Counted from the stretch's first letter, positions 23,263 to 32,094 are shown. The stretch is DNA of 47,428 nt from Myxococcaceae bacterium (GCA_019686135.1 JADGHL010000028.1:1-47428); one strand, 5' to 3'. Program-made: numbers and translations. The notes: generated by a model from the letters alone, not told the origin.

Positions 23263-23883
23263 ATGGCGCTGCCCCGCATTGACACCCTGCTGCTCGACCT
23301 CGGCAACGTGCTCGTGTTCCACGACAACGCGCTCCTGGTGCGCAACCTCGCCGAGCGCGCGGCCGCGGATCCGGCCCCGCTCACCGAGGCGCTCCGCGGC
23401 GAGCTGTCCGTGATGATCAACGAGGGCGCCCTCAGCCCGAACGCAATCCGCGAGGAGGTGTGCCGGCTGCTCGGCGGCGTGAACATCCCCATGCCCGAGT
23501 TCTTCGAGCTGTGGTCGAGCCACTTCACGTTGAACGAGGCGGTGTTCCCGCGCATCGACCAGCTCGCCGAATCGAAGCGCGTGAAGCTCGTGCTGGTCTC
23601 CAACACCAACGCGCTGCACTGGGAGTGGCTCTTGCCGCGCGTGCCGGTGCTGCGCCACTTCACCGCCTGCGTCGTCTCCCACGAGGTGCATGCCGCCAAG
23701 CCGCGGCCGGAGATCTTCCACGAGGCGCTTTTTCAGGCGCGGACCCCGCCCACCCGCGCGGCGTTCTTCGACGACATCCCGGAATACGTCGCCGCGGCGA
23801 GCGCGCTCGGCATCCACGGCCGGGTCTTCACCACCGCGGAACACTTCGACGTTCAACTCCGCGAGCTGGGGTTCATCCCGTAA
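23263..23883 (+). CDS. HAD-superfamily hydrolase (subfamily IA-like)
   Basis: A 206-residue cytosolic HAD phosphatase or related hydrolase. Motif I is LLLDLGNVLVF with the nucleophile D12; the +2 residue is Gly14 instead of the usual Asp acid/base, as in some DLGNV-type members. The helical cap spans about 20-95. Motif II is LVSNTN with S113, motif III is K146 in HAAKPRPEIF, and motif IV is FFDDIPEY with D170/D171. The family acts on small phosphorylated metabolites such as sugar phosphates; substrate unknown. It stands between the Uma2 pseudogene and the pom locus and ends 178 bp before pomY. The ATG at 23263 follows a purine-rich GGGGAA. Confidence 0.85.
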   Translation: MALPRIDTLLLDLGNVLVFHDNALLVRNLAERAAADPAPLTEALRGELSVMINEGALSPNAIREEVCRLLGGVNIPMPEFFELWSSHFTLNEAVFPRIDQLAESKRVKLVLVSNTNALHWEWLLPRVPVLRHFTACVVSHEVHAAKPRPEIFHEALFQARTPPTRAAFFDDIPEYVAAASALGIHGRVFTTAEHFDVQLRELGFIP

Positions 23884-23978
23884 GGCGGAAACTGCGCTCT
23901 GGAGGCGGTAAATCGGCCCCAGAGGCGTGTCGCCTGAACGGGTGTTCTGCTTGAAGAATTTTCCTGTAACTTCGTGGG

Positions 23979-24008
23979 TTTACGACGCCTCCCCGCCCGT
24001 CGTACATT
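23979..24008 (+). promoter_or_regulatory. candidate sigma-70-type promoter of the pom locus
   Basis: TTTACG at 23979-23984 and TACATT at 24003-24008, separated by 18 bp, are the best -35/-10-like pair in the 178-bp gap before pomY. The match to consensus is only partial and nothing else confirms it. Confidence 0.3.
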
Positions 24009-24049
24009 GGGAGCCGGCTGCGGGGCCTGCTGGCGCGTAGGCTTCCGCA

Positions 24050-24057
24050 GGGAGGGG
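24050..24057 (+). promoter_or_regulatory. ribosome-binding site supporting a TTG start of pomY
   Basis: GGGAGGGG lies four bases before the TTG at 24062. No ATG or GTG is better placed, so it decides the unusual TTG start. Confidence 0.6.
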
Positions 24058-24061
24058 CAGT

Positions 24062-25807
24062 TTGAGCGACGAGCGACCGGAAGCGCTCCTCAAGAGCGCG
24101 CTCGAAAAGATCGTGTACTTCGAGGCCCGCTCGAAGCAGCTCGAGAATGACGTCACCGCTGCGCGCGCGGAGGTGGAGCGGCTCAAGGCCGAGCTCGCCG
24201 CCGCCGGACAGCGGGAGATCGAGCTGCGCCGCTACGTCGCCGGAATCGAGGTCGAGCTGAGTCGTGCGCACCGCGAACGCGACGAGCTGGCGCGGCTGAA
24301 CGCAACGCTGAGGGCGGAGCGCACCTCGGTGCTCGAACAGCTGATCGAATCCGCGCGGCTCCACGCCGCCGGCTCCGAGGACACGCCCATCGACCTCGCC
24401 GCGTTCATCTCCCAGCTGCGCGCCGAGGCGCTCAACGCCGTGCAGGCGCACGCGGAGGTGCGCGCGGAGGCGAAGGTGGAGGCGAAAGTCGAGGCGAAGT
24501 CCATCGAGGACGCCAGCTTCGAGTTCGCGTCCTCGGTGGGGTACGCCGCGCCGGTGCGTCCGCAGCCGGCGTGGGCGGCGCACGTCGTGCCGGGGCCCGC
24601 GGCGCAGGCGGCGACGGCGAAGACGGCGGTGGTGACGGCTGCGCCCGAGGCGAACGGGGTGGCCGCGCACGCGGAGCGGTTCTGGGCCGAGGGACGCCTG
24701 CAGGTCTCCGCCGAGGACGTCGAACGGCTCTCCGCGTCGTCCTCGTTCGCGGGCCGTGCCGAGGAGACGCTTTTCGGCTTCTCGCTGCGCGAGCTCTCCG
24801 CGCCGGACGCATCCGCCCGTGCACGCGCGGCGGAGCGGCTCCGGGCGCTGGGGCAGAGCGCAGCGGCGCCGGCTCTGGCGGCGGCCCTCCACGCCGAGCG
24901 CGAACCTTCCGTGCAGGTGGCGCTCCTGTCTGCCTTCGGCGAGCTGGCGGAGCGGGAGGGCGCCGCAGTGGTGTTGCCGCTGCTCGATGCGCCCTCGCCG
25001 GACGTCCGCGTGGCTGCGCTCAAAGCGCTGCTCAAGCTCGACCCCACCCAGGCCGGTCCGCACCTGTCGGCGGCGATGAGGGACCCGGACCGCGCCGTGC
25101 GGCGCCGCGCGTCGCTCCTGGCGCTGGGGCTGGAGGGCGAGGCGGCGCGCTCGCTCGGCGAACAGGCGGTGCGCGACGAGGACGCCGAAGTCCGCGCGCT
25201 GGGAGCGCGGGTGTTGGGTGCCTCCGGCGGCGAGCACGCGCGGGCGCTGCTGTTGACCGCACTCCGCGACCCCGAGCGCAAGGTGCGCAAGGCGGCGGCG
25301 GAGAGCCTCTCGCGGATCCTCGGCGAGGACCTCTCCGCGGTGGTGGACCTGGACGATCCGCAGCGCCGGCGCGAGGTGCGCCGCCTGGCGTCGCTGCCGG
25401 TCAAGCCGGTGCAGCGCCGCGTGCTCACCGTCCACGTCGATCGCCGCCCTGACGGGCCCACCGCTCCGGTGCCGCCGCGGGCGAACCTGCCGCCGGTTCC
25501 CGCCGTAGAGGGCGCGGCCCGCGCCGACGTACGTGTCGCTGAGCCTCACCGCGGAACAGCGGATGCGGGCGGCGCGGCGTCCGCCACCGCGCCGGCGGAG
25601 GCACCGTCCGTCGCGCGCGCGGATGCGCCCGGCGAACGGCTCTGTGCGCAGCTCGCCAACGAGCTGCGCGTCTCCATACGCGGCCGCACCGTCGCGGAGC
25701 TTGCGTCCATCACCAACGAACCCGCGCCGCAGGTGGTCGAAGCCTGCGAGCTGTTGGTGGCGCGGGGCCAGGCCGTGAAGCGGGGAAAGAAGTTCTTCGC
25801 CGCGTAA
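24062..25807 (+). CDS. pomY: PomY-like division-site positioning protein (coiled coil + HEAT repeats)
   Basis: A 581-residue cytosolic protein. The N terminus (about 10-115) is a coiled coil rich in Glu/Arg/Leu. A low-complexity Ala/Glu/Val region follows, then HEAT-type helical repeats at about 255-430 (for example REPSVQVALLSAFGEL, SPDVRVAALKALLKL, DPERKVRKAAAESL). A Pro/Ala-rich stretch at about 440-530 comes next. Coiled coil, HEAT and Pro-rich tail, next to a PomZ-type ATPase and a PomX-type coiled-coil protein, is the architecture of M. xanthus PomY, which with PomX forms the nucleoid-associated cluster that places FtsZ. The last about 50 residues resemble a small winged helix (RTVAELASITNEPAPQVVEA), which I do not remember from M. 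xanthus PomY. Start is TTG. pomZ begins 18 bp downstream. Confidence 0.82.
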   Translation: MSDERPEALLKSALEKIVYFEARSKQLENDVTAARAEVERLKAELAAAGQREIELRRYVAGIEVELSRAHRERDELARLNATLRAERTSVLEQLIESARLHAAGSEDTPIDLAAFISQLRAEALNAVQAHAEVRAEAKVEAKVEAKSIEDASFEFASSVGYAAPVRPQPAWAAHVVPGPAAQAATAKTAVVTAAPEANGVAAHAERFWAEGRLQVSAEDVERLSASSSFAGRAEETLFGFSLRELSAPDASARARAAERLRALGQSAAAPALAAALHAEREPSVQVALLSAFGELAEREGAAVVLPLLDAPSPDVRVAALKALLKLDPTQAGPHLSAAMRDPDRAVRRRASLLALGLEGEAARSLGEQAVRDEDAEVRALGARVLGASGGEHARALLLTALRDPERKVRKAAAESLSRILGEDLSAVVDLDDPQRRREVRRLASLPVKPVQRRVLTVHVDRRPDGPTAPVPPRANLPPVPAVEGAARADVRVAEPHRGTADAGGAASATAPAEAPSVARADAPGERLCAQLANELRVSIRGRTVAELASITNEPAPQVVEACELLVARGQAVKRGKKFFAA

Positions 25808-25825
25808 CGCGGCACCGAGGCAGCC

Positions 25826-26782
25826 ATGCAGACGCCCACGTACACCGCGAAGCGCGTCGCCGAGATGCTCGGCGTGCCGCTGCGCACCCTTCAGGCGGCG
25901 CTCAAGAAGGATCCGTACACCGCTGCGGATCTGTGGGAGCTGCGCGGCACGCTGCAGAAGTACCCGCGGCCCATCGGCCACCGGAAGCAGCTCTTCCTCA
26001 ACTTCAAGGGCGGCACCGGGAAGACGTCACTCTCCTCGTCCTATGCGTACCGCCTGGCGGAGCTGGGCTACAGCGTCCTCCTCGTCGACCTCGACTCCCA
26101 AGGGCACGCCACCAAGTGCCTCGGCTTCGAAGGCGAGGATTTCGACAAGACGCTGCTGGACGTCCTGGTGCGCAAGACGCCGCTCACCGAGGTGATTCAG
26201 CACACCCCGCTGCCCAACCTGGACTTCATCCCCTCCAACCTCTCGATGAGCACGGTGGACCTCTCGTTGATGCCGATGGCCGGCCGCGAGTTCAAGCTCC
26301 GCAACGCGCTCCGCGAGGTGGAGGCCCGCTACGACGTCATCGTCTTCGACGCGCCGCCGTCCTTCGGGCTGCTCAACCTGAACGCGTTGATGGCCACCGA
26401 CGACCTCTTCGTCCCGGTGCTGGCCGACTTCCTCTCGTTCCACGGCCTCAAGCTCCTCTTCGAGACGGTGCACAGCCTCGAGGAGGACCTCGATCACATG
26501 CTGGCCAACGTGTTCATCGTCATCAACGCCTTCAACGCCACCTTCAAGCTGGCGAAGGAGGCGGTGGAGGCCCTCCGCGAGCACTATCCCGAGTACCTGC
26601 TCCCCACGGTGGTCCGGCAGTGCACCAAGTTCGCGCAGGCCTCGTCCGAAGGCGTGCCGGTGTTCGTCGCCGACCCCGAGTGCAAGGGCGCGCAGGACAT
26701 CGAGGCGATGATCACCGAGGCGCTCGAGCGCATCACCCGTTCCCCCGCCCGCGAGGCCGGCGCCTCGCGCCAGGTCAGCTGA
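25826..26782 (+). CDS. pomZ: PomZ, ParA/MinD-family ATPase of the division-positioning system
   Basis: A 318-residue ParA-family ATPase. An N-terminal MerR-like helix-turn-helix (YTAKRVAEMLGVPLRTLQ, residues 6-23) precedes the deviant Walker A KGGTGKT at 61-67. Walker A' is LLVDLDSQGHAT with D88/D90, and Walker B is VIVFDAPPSFG from 171. G62, K66, D90 and K268 (QCTKFAQ) fall exactly at the numbers of residues I recall being mutated in M. xanthus PomZ to block dimerisation, hydrolysis or DNA binding. That supports orthology. PomZ dimers bind the chromosome and translocate the PomX/PomY cluster to midcell. The gene lies between pomY (18 bp) and pomX (10 bp), probably in one transcript. Confidence 0.92.
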   Translation: MQTPTYTAKRVAEMLGVPLRTLQAALKKDPYTAADLWELRGTLQKYPRPIGHRKQLFLNFKGGTGKTSLSSSYAYRLAELGYSVLLVDLDSQGHATKCLGFEGEDFDKTLLDVLVRKTPLTEVIQHTPLPNLDFIPSNLSMSTVDLSLMPMAGREFKLRNALREVEARYDVIVFDAPPSFGLLNLNALMATDDLFVPVLADFLSFHGLKLLFETVHSLEEDLDHMLANVFIVINAFNATFKLAKEAVEALREHYPEYLLPTVVRQCTKFAQASSEGVPVFVADPECKGAQDIEAMITEALERITRSPAREAGASRQVS

Positions 26783-26792
26783 TGGAGTCGCG

Positions 26793-27983
26793 ATGAAGAA
26801 GGCCTTCGACAACAACGTCTCCCGCGCGCGGCCCCGGCTGCGGCTCGGCGCGCTGGTCGAAGCGGCCGAAGCCGCCGCCGCGGAGGTGAACCAGGCTTCG
26901 GCGCCCGCCGAAGCGCCGGCGGCCGATCTCAAGGCAGCGGTGAAGGCGAAGACCTCGCGCCCGCCCAGGCCCACCGCGGTCGAAGCCGTCCAGCGGGCGA
27001 TCGCCCAGAGCGCGGCGGCCCAGCCCCCGCTGCTGGAGGAATCTCCCGGCGCGCCGCGGACGCTCGCCCCGCGCGCGCAGCAGATCGTCGCGCAGGCCAC
27101 CGCCGCCGTGCTGGGCACGACGGTCGACGAGGCGGCGGTGATTGCACACGCGGAGTCGTTCGTGGAGAACGCCCGCATCCCCGACGCTGCGGCCGGGCCC
27201 GCTGTCCGGGACCCATCGCCCGCCCATCCGGTGGAGGACGCACCACGCGTGCGCGCGTTCGCCGAACCGCCCGACCACGCGGTGGAGGTCCAGACGCCGG
27301 CGCCGGAGCGCCCTGCGCCCGAGCTGTCTGAAGACGCGGCGACCCGGCGCGAGCGCCTCAAGGAGCGCCTGCGCGCGGTGCGCGAGAACCCGCGCCCCGA
27401 GCCGCTCCCGCCGAGCGTGGCGGAGGCGGGCGTGCTCGCGGTGGAGCGGATCGGCTCGCTGCAGGCGGAGCTGGCGAAGCTGCGCGCCATGAACCTGGCC
27501 CTGACCCAGGATCTGGAGAGCGCGCGCCGTCAGGCGGAGAAGGCCACCGAGGAGGCGCGGCTGCGGATGGAGGAGTCGCGGCGCCTCTCCCGGGAGATGG
27601 AAGGGCGGGTGAAGCTGCTCCAGGAGCTGGAGCGCGAGCTCGCCGCGCTGGAGGGCGAACGCGACGACGCTTTGCTCGCGCTGCAGGATGCGCGCGCGCA
27701 GGTGGAGGCGGAGGTGAAGGAGCGCGAGGGGCTGCAGCAGGAGATCGCCCGGCGCGACGCGGCGCTGGCCGAGAGCCTCGCCGAAGAGGAGCGGCTGTGC
27801 AGCGAGCTCGAGAGCGCGCGCGAAGAGGCCGCCACGCTGCGCCGTTCGGTGGACGCGCTCACCTCCGAGCGGGACACGCTGGCGCGCCAGGTCGCGGAGC
27901 TCACCCGCGAGCGTGCGGAGCTGCTCGAGGCGCGCAAGGCGCTGGAGGCGGTGCACCGCGCTCTGCACAAGGCCTCGGTCTAG
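26793..27983 (+). CDS. pomX: PomX-like scaffold protein, activator of PomZ
   Basis: A 396-residue cytosolic protein, close to the 404 I recall for M. xanthus PomX. The N-terminal peptide MKKAFDNNVSRARPRLRLGA is basic and short; in M. xanthus the corresponding first 22 residues stimulate PomZ ATPase activity through positive charges at positions 13 and 15, which here are Arg13 and Arg15. Residues about 25-215 are Ala/Pro-rich and unstructured. From about 225 to the end is a long continuous coiled coil (Glu/Arg/Leu-rich) that would form the filament-building part. PomX recruits PomY and positions division with PomZ. The ATG follows GGAGTC and starts 10 bp after the pomZ stop. Confidence 0.9.
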   Translation: MKKAFDNNVSRARPRLRLGALVEAAEAAAAEVNQASAPAEAPAADLKAAVKAKTSRPPRPTAVEAVQRAIAQSAAAQPPLLEESPGAPRTLAPRAQQIVAQATAAVLGTTVDEAAVIAHAESFVENARIPDAAAGPAVRDPSPAHPVEDAPRVRAFAEPPDHAVEVQTPAPERPAPELSEDAATRRERLKERLRAVRENPRPEPLPPSVAEAGVLAVERIGSLQAELAKLRAMNLALTQDLESARRQAEKATEEARLRMEESRRLSREMEGRVKLLQELERELAALEGERDDALLALQDARAQVEAEVKEREGLQQEIARRDAALAESLAEEERLCSELESAREEAATLRRSVDALTSERDTLARQVAELTRERAELLEARKALEAVHRALHKASV

Positions 27984-27994
27984 TGGCGTGCGCC

Positions 27995-29140
27995 ATGACG
28001 AAGCTCCGATCGCTTCGCCTCCTTGTGGCGCTCGTTCTGCTGGGCGGCACGAGCGCGGCGTCCGCCGCCGAACGGCCCCGGCTGGCCGTCTACGACCTTC
28101 AGGCCAACGGCGCCTCCAGCGAGCTGGCGAAGGCGGCCACCGGCGTGGCCGCGCACGAGCTGCAGTCGCTCGGCGCGTTCGAGGTGATGACCAGCGATGC
28201 GGTCAGCAGCGTGCTCTCGCTGGAGCGCCAGAAGCAACTCCTCGGCTGCGCGGACGACCAATCGGATTGCCTGGTGGAGCTGGCGGGCGCGCTGGGCGTG
28301 GACCACCTCGTCTCCGGTGTGCTGACCCGGGTCGACGGCGGGGCCGAGGGGCCGACGTTCGTGCTGGAGCTGACGTTGATCGACGCGCGGGGCGCGCGCC
28401 GCGAGGCGTCGGTGATTGAACGCGCCGGGTCGGAGACCGAGCTGCTCGCGCGGGTGCCCGCGGCGGTGACGCGGCTGGTGGAGGGCCTCGTGACCGCGAC
28501 GCCGGGCACGCTGGTGCTCAGCGCCACAGAACCGAACGCCACGGTCACCATCGACGGGACGGTGGTGGGGACCACGCCGATGCAGGGACAGCTCCCGCTC
28601 CGCCCCGGGGCGCACCTGGTGGCGGTGGAGAAGGATGGCTTCATCGCGTGGCGGCGCACGGTGCGGCTTGCGCCCGGCGAGGTGAAGGAGGAGGCGGTCA
28701 CGCTGGTCCCCAGCCCGGACTTCATCGCCCGGTACGAGGCGCGGGCGCGGCGCTTTCGGATCGGCGCATGGATCGCCACCGGCGTGGCGGTGGCCGGCGT
28801 GGGCGCGGCGGCGTACTTCCAGCTGCACGCCGACCAGCTCTACGGCCCCGCAGATCGTCCGGGCACCTTTCTGTTCCACCGGGCGCAGGTGACCGACGGC
28901 GTCGACGCGCCCACCGACCGGGACGACTGGCAGAAGGCGAGCGATCTGCGCGCGCGCATCCAGCGCGACGAGACGTTCTCGTGGGTGACGGGCGGCGTGG
29001 CGGCCGCGGCCGGCGTGACCGCCGCCACGCTGTTCCTCCTCGGCGACGATCCAGGGCGGTACGAACGGTTCAAGGCGATCGAGGTCGGCGCGGCGCCTTC
29101 GCCGGGTGGCGCCATGCTCCGCGTCGGAGGGACGTTCTGA
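27995..29140 (+). CDS. exported FlgO-like/PEGA-domain protein with two C-terminal membrane segments
   Basis: A 381-residue envelope protein. A signal peptide covers residues 1-25 (cleavage after ASA). The N-terminal domain (about 28-165) begins RPRLAVYDLQANGA and contains SVLSLERQKQLLGCADD and CLVELAGALGVDHLVSGVL, the same motif as in the exported protein at 21146. A PEGA domain follows at about 169-237 (LSATEPNATVTIDGTVVGTT, LRPGAHLVAVEKDGF). Hydrophobic segments at about 255-276 and 330-349 would anchor the C terminus. I chose the ATG at 27995, where the signal peptide starts, 11 bp after pomX; the frame upstream is only a shadow of pomX. The downstream lipoprotein start overlaps this stop by one base. 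The role is unknown. Confidence 0.75.
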   Translation: MTKLRSLRLLVALVLLGGTSAASAAERPRLAVYDLQANGASSELAKAATGVAAHELQSLGAFEVMTSDAVSSVLSLERQKQLLGCADDQSDCLVELAGALGVDHLVSGVLTRVDGGAEGPTFVLELTLIDARGARREASVIERAGSETELLARVPAAVTRLVEGLVTATPGTLVLSATEPNATVTIDGTVVGTTPMQGQLPLRPGAHLVAVEKDGFIAWRRTVRLAPGEVKEEAVTLVPSPDFIARYEARARRFRIGAWIATGVAVAGVGAAAYFQLHADQLYGPADRPGTFLFHRAQVTDGVDAPTDRDDWQKASDLRARIQRDETFSWVTGGVAAAAGVTAATLFLLGDDPGRYERFKAIEVGAAPSPGGAMLRVGGTF

Positions 29141-30165
29141 TGCGGCCGGTCCACCTCATCGCCCTCGCGCTCGCCGCCCTGGGCGCGCTCGGCTTCGCCT
29201 GCGGGCGCGATCTCGATCTCCCTCCGGAGCCGCTGCCGCCCGTCATCCAGGGTGGCGGCTGCGTCACCGACGACGACTGCGAGGAGGGCATCTGTTCGGC
29301 GGACCACGTGTGCGATCCGACACGCTGCCACCGCGACGACCAGTGCGCCTCCGGCCGCTGCCGCCCGAGCGGTACCTGCGCGGCGCGTTCGTGCAACCAG
29401 GACGCGGACTGCCCCGCCGATAGCTACTGCCATGAGTCGCCGGAGGGAGACAGCCAGTGCGTGACCGGCTGCCGGAACGACGAAAACTGCTCGGCCGGAA
29501 AGACCTGCACGGCCACCACGCAGGTGCCGATCGGCCTCTGCGTCACCCCGGGCTGCCTCCTCGACTCCGACTGCCCGAACTGCACCGCGTGCGTGTTCGA
29601 CGGCGGGATATACGGCACCTGTTCGACGGAGCCCGTCGCTCCGCCGCTTCTGGGCAACCCCGCGGCCCTGACGATGCGCGACAACCTCGAGGCCGCGGTG
29701 AGCTTCGTGCGTTCGCGCGACCCGGACGCGCAGCTGATTCAGATCAACGGCGTCGGGCTCGCCAGCGACGGCACCGTCGACATCACCCGGGAGGGCGATT
29801 ACTTCTCGAGGTGGATCTACGGCTTCCAGATCGGCGACGGCTCGTCGGGCCCGCCGCGGTTCGCCACCGTCAGCTACCAGCTCCAGGGCGGATCGCACTG
29901 CGGCCTGTACGACGGCAACGCCGGCAACCTGAGCGCAAAGCCCTTCATCCCGGACGAGGTGTGGGCGCAGTACCTCGACTCGCCGCAGCTCGTCTCCGCG
30001 TTCCTCGCGCAGTCCGGCTGCGTGGCGCCGATGCGGGACTTCGGGGACTATGTCCTCTACGACCACGACGGGACGCCGCCGGAGTTCCTCCTCGGCAACT
30101 GGAAGAGCCAGTTCGTGATGGGCGATCCCGTCACCGGGACGCTGCGCTACGTGAGCTGTCCCTGA
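29140..30165 (+). CDS. Cys-rich exported lipoprotein of unknown function
   Basis: A 341-residue lipoprotein. The signal sequence ends in GFAC, giving lipidated Cys21. Residues about 35-165 carry many regularly spaced cysteines in DxxC/CxxDxxC modules (for example CVTDDDCEEGICSADHVC, CNQDADCPADSYC, CRNDENCSAGKTC), typical of extracellular disulfide-rich repeats in myxobacteria. The C-terminal half (about 175-341) is a mixed, aromatic-rich globular region with no enzyme motif I recognise. Its ATG at 29140 shares the last base of the upstream stop (TGATG), so the two are translationally coupled and may act together in the envelope. The start replaces a longer frame that runs through the neighbour. 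Confidence 0.75.
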   Translation: MRPVHLIALALAALGALGFACGRDLDLPPEPLPPVIQGGGCVTDDDCEEGICSADHVCDPTRCHRDDQCASGRCRPSGTCAARSCNQDADCPADSYCHESPEGDSQCVTGCRNDENCSAGKTCTATTQVPIGLCVTPGCLLDSDCPNCTACVFDGGIYGTCSTEPVAPPLLGNPAALTMRDNLEAAVSFVRSRDPDAQLIQINGVGLASDGTVDITREGDYFSRWIYGFQIGDGSSGPPRFATVSYQLQGGSHCGLYDGNAGNLSAKPFIPDEVWAQYLDSPQLVSAFLAQSGCVAPMRDFGDYVLYDHDGTPPEFLLGNWKSQFVMGDPVTGTLRYVSCP

Positions 30166-30180
30166 GTCGACGGAGCGGGG

Positions 30181-30690
30181 ATGTACACGATTCGCAAGGC
30201 ACGGACGGAGGACGCCCCGCTGCTCGCAGCGGCGGAGCGCGTCATCGCGCGCGTTCCGGCGATGCTGGCGAAGAGGCCGGAGGAGATCGACGACGCTGCG
30301 TTCGTGGCGACCATCACCCAGCTCAACGGGCACGGCCAAGGCAACTACCTCGTCGCCGAGGAGGCGGGCACCGTCGTCGGGCACGCGTTCCTGGAGCCGC
30401 TTCCTCTCGCCGTGACGGGCCACCTGGCGCGGCTGTCGATCGCCGTCCACGAGGGCCACCAGGGCCGCGGCGTCGGCCGGGCGCTGATGAACGAGCTCAT
30501 CGCCTGGGCGCGTTCGGATCCGCGCGTGGAGAAGATCGAGCTGCACGTGCGCTCGTCGAACCACCGCGCGATCGCGCTGTATCGATCGCTCGGCTTCGTC
30601 GAAGAGGGCCGTAAGACGAGGCGCCTGAAGATCGCGCCCGGCCAATACGTCGACGACCTTTTTATGGCGCTGTGGGTCGGGCCGTCGTAG
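30181..30690 (+). CDS. GNAT-family N-acetyltransferase
   Basis: A 169-residue GNAT enzyme that would acetylate an amine from acetyl-CoA. The pyrophosphate-binding motif A is HQGRGVGRALMNEL with QGRGVG at 94-99. Strand beta5 (VEKIELHVRSSN with N127) and IALYRSLGFVEEG follow, all in the expected order. The N terminus MYTIRKARTEDAP is the normal opening. Its substrate cannot be inferred; many relatives are RimI-like protein or small-molecule acetyltransferases. It follows the lipoprotein by 15 bp with GGAG before the ATG. It is probably cotranscribed but not obviously related in function. Confidence 0.9.
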   Translation: MYTIRKARTEDAPLLAAAERVIARVPAMLAKRPEEIDDAAFVATITQLNGHGQGNYLVAEEAGTVVGHAFLEPLPLAVTGHLARLSIAVHEGHQGRGVGRALMNELIAWARSDPRVEKIELHVRSSNHRAIALYRSLGFVEEGRKTRRLKIAPGQYVDDLFMALWVGPS

Positions 30691-30825
30691 CGGGCCGGGC
30701 TCTCACGATGCACGCGCCGGCGCTGCGCGTCATCCGCTTGTCGCACCGCGGCAAGACGCAGGAAGGCAGGCGACGGAGCGAAACCACGTTGAATTCCGGC
30801 GGCGCGCGTAAGACGGTGCCGCGCC

Positions 30826-32094
30826 ATGAGCGACAAGAAGGACTATCGGCTGCAGACGCGACTCATCCACGGCCAGTTCCGGTCGAAGAAGTGGGACTAC
30901 AACCACCAGGTGGTCCCGCCGATGAGCCAGTCGGCGACGTTCCGGCTGGAGGGAGCGTCCCGCGGCGCGACCGGCTTCTTCCGCTTCGCGTGCGATCGCA
31001 TCAACCCGGACCGCGAGGTCCCCATCTACATCTACGACCGCCTCGACGAACCGACGCGCGGGATGCTGGAGGAGAACCTCGCCGAAGCGGAGGGCGCGGA
31101 GGCCTGCGTGTGCTTCGCCACCGGGATGGCGGCCATCTCCGCTGCGCTCGGCGTGCTCTGTCAGGCGGGCGATGAGATCGTCGCGCACCGCGTGCTGTAC
31201 GGCTGCACGTACTCGTTGATGCAGAACTGGCTCCCGCGGATGGGGATCAAGACCACCTTCGTGGACTTCAACGATCCGGACGCGGTGAAGCGGGCCATCA
31301 CGCCGAAAACGCGGGTGCTCTACGCCGAGTCGCCGGTGAACCCGAACCTCGAGCTGGTCGACCTCGAGCGCGTGCGCGCGCTGCTCGGCGACGCGGAGGA
31401 TCGGCCGCAGTTGGTGGTGGACAACACCTTCGCCACACCCTGGGGACAGCGGCCGATGTCGCTGGGCGCCGACGTGGTGGTGCACTCGCTCACCAAGGGC
31501 CTGGGCGGCTTCGGCACCGACATGGGCGGCGCGGTGCTCACGCGCGAACCGCTGCGCAACCTCCTGTTGATGTACCGCAAGGACTTCGGCGGCGCGCTCA
31601 GTGCCAAGGCGGCGTGGACCTTCCTCGTGCACGGGCTGCCGACGCTCGCCACCCGGATGTCCACGGCGCAGAAGACCGCGGGCGTGGTGGCCGAGTGGCT
31701 GCAGGCGCACCCGCGCGTCAAGCGCGTCTCCTGGCCCGGGCTGGCGTCGTTCCCGCAGCGCGCGCTGGCGGAGAAGCAGCTGCGCACGCCGTCCGGCGAG
31801 TTCGCGCCGGGGACGATGATCTACTTCGAGATTGACGACCCCGAAGGCGATGGCGAGCGCGGCGGGCGGATGATGGACTGGATCGCCCAGTCCGCCTACA
31901 GCATCACGCTCGCGGTGTCGCTGGGACAGGTGAAGACGCTCATCGAGCACCCGTACTCAATGACCCACAGCGCGCTCTCGGACGAGGACAAGCGGAAGGG
32001 CGGGCTGCACCCGGGCGGGATCCGGCTGTCGATCGGCCTCGAGGATCCGGCGGATCTGATCGCAGATCTGGAGGCGGCGCTGGCGCACGCTTGA
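30826..32094 (+). CDS. Cys/Met metabolism PLP-dependent enzyme (cystathionine gamma-synthase / methionine gamma-lyase group)
   Basis: A 422-residue cytosolic fold-type I PLP enzyme. The PLP lysine is K224 in HSLTKGLGGFG; D199 of VDNTFATP contacts the pyridine nitrogen; the cofactor loop is CFATGMAAISA (about 96-106) and the N-terminal Tyr/Arg of YIYDRLDEPTR supply phosphate and substrate contacts. The C-terminal SLGQVKTLIEHPYSMTHS and GGIRLSIGLED are typical of the family. It could make cystathionine, degrade methionine or sulfhydrylate O-acetylhomoserine; sequence alone does not settle which. Relative to the classical members there is an insertion around residues 40-70 (FFRFACDRINPD). It stands alone on the plus strand, after a 135-bp gap. 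Confidence 0.92.
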   Translation: MSDKKDYRLQTRLIHGQFRSKKWDYNHQVVPPMSQSATFRLEGASRGATGFFRFACDRINPDREVPIYIYDRLDEPTRGMLEENLAEAEGAEACVCFATGMAAISAALGVLCQAGDEIVAHRVLYGCTYSLMQNWLPRMGIKTTFVDFNDPDAVKRAITPKTRVLYAESPVNPNLELVDLERVRALLGDAEDRPQLVVDNTFATPWGQRPMSLGADVVVHSLTKGLGGFGTDMGGAVLTREPLRNLLLMYRKDFGGALSAKAAWTFLVHGLPTLATRMSTAQKTAGVVAEWLQAHPRVKRVSWPGLASFPQRALAEKQLRTPSGEFAPGTMIYFEIDDPEGDGERGGRMMDWIAQSAYSITLAVSLGQVKTLIEHPYSMTHSALSDEDKRKGGLHPGGIRLSIGLEDPADLIADLEAALAHA

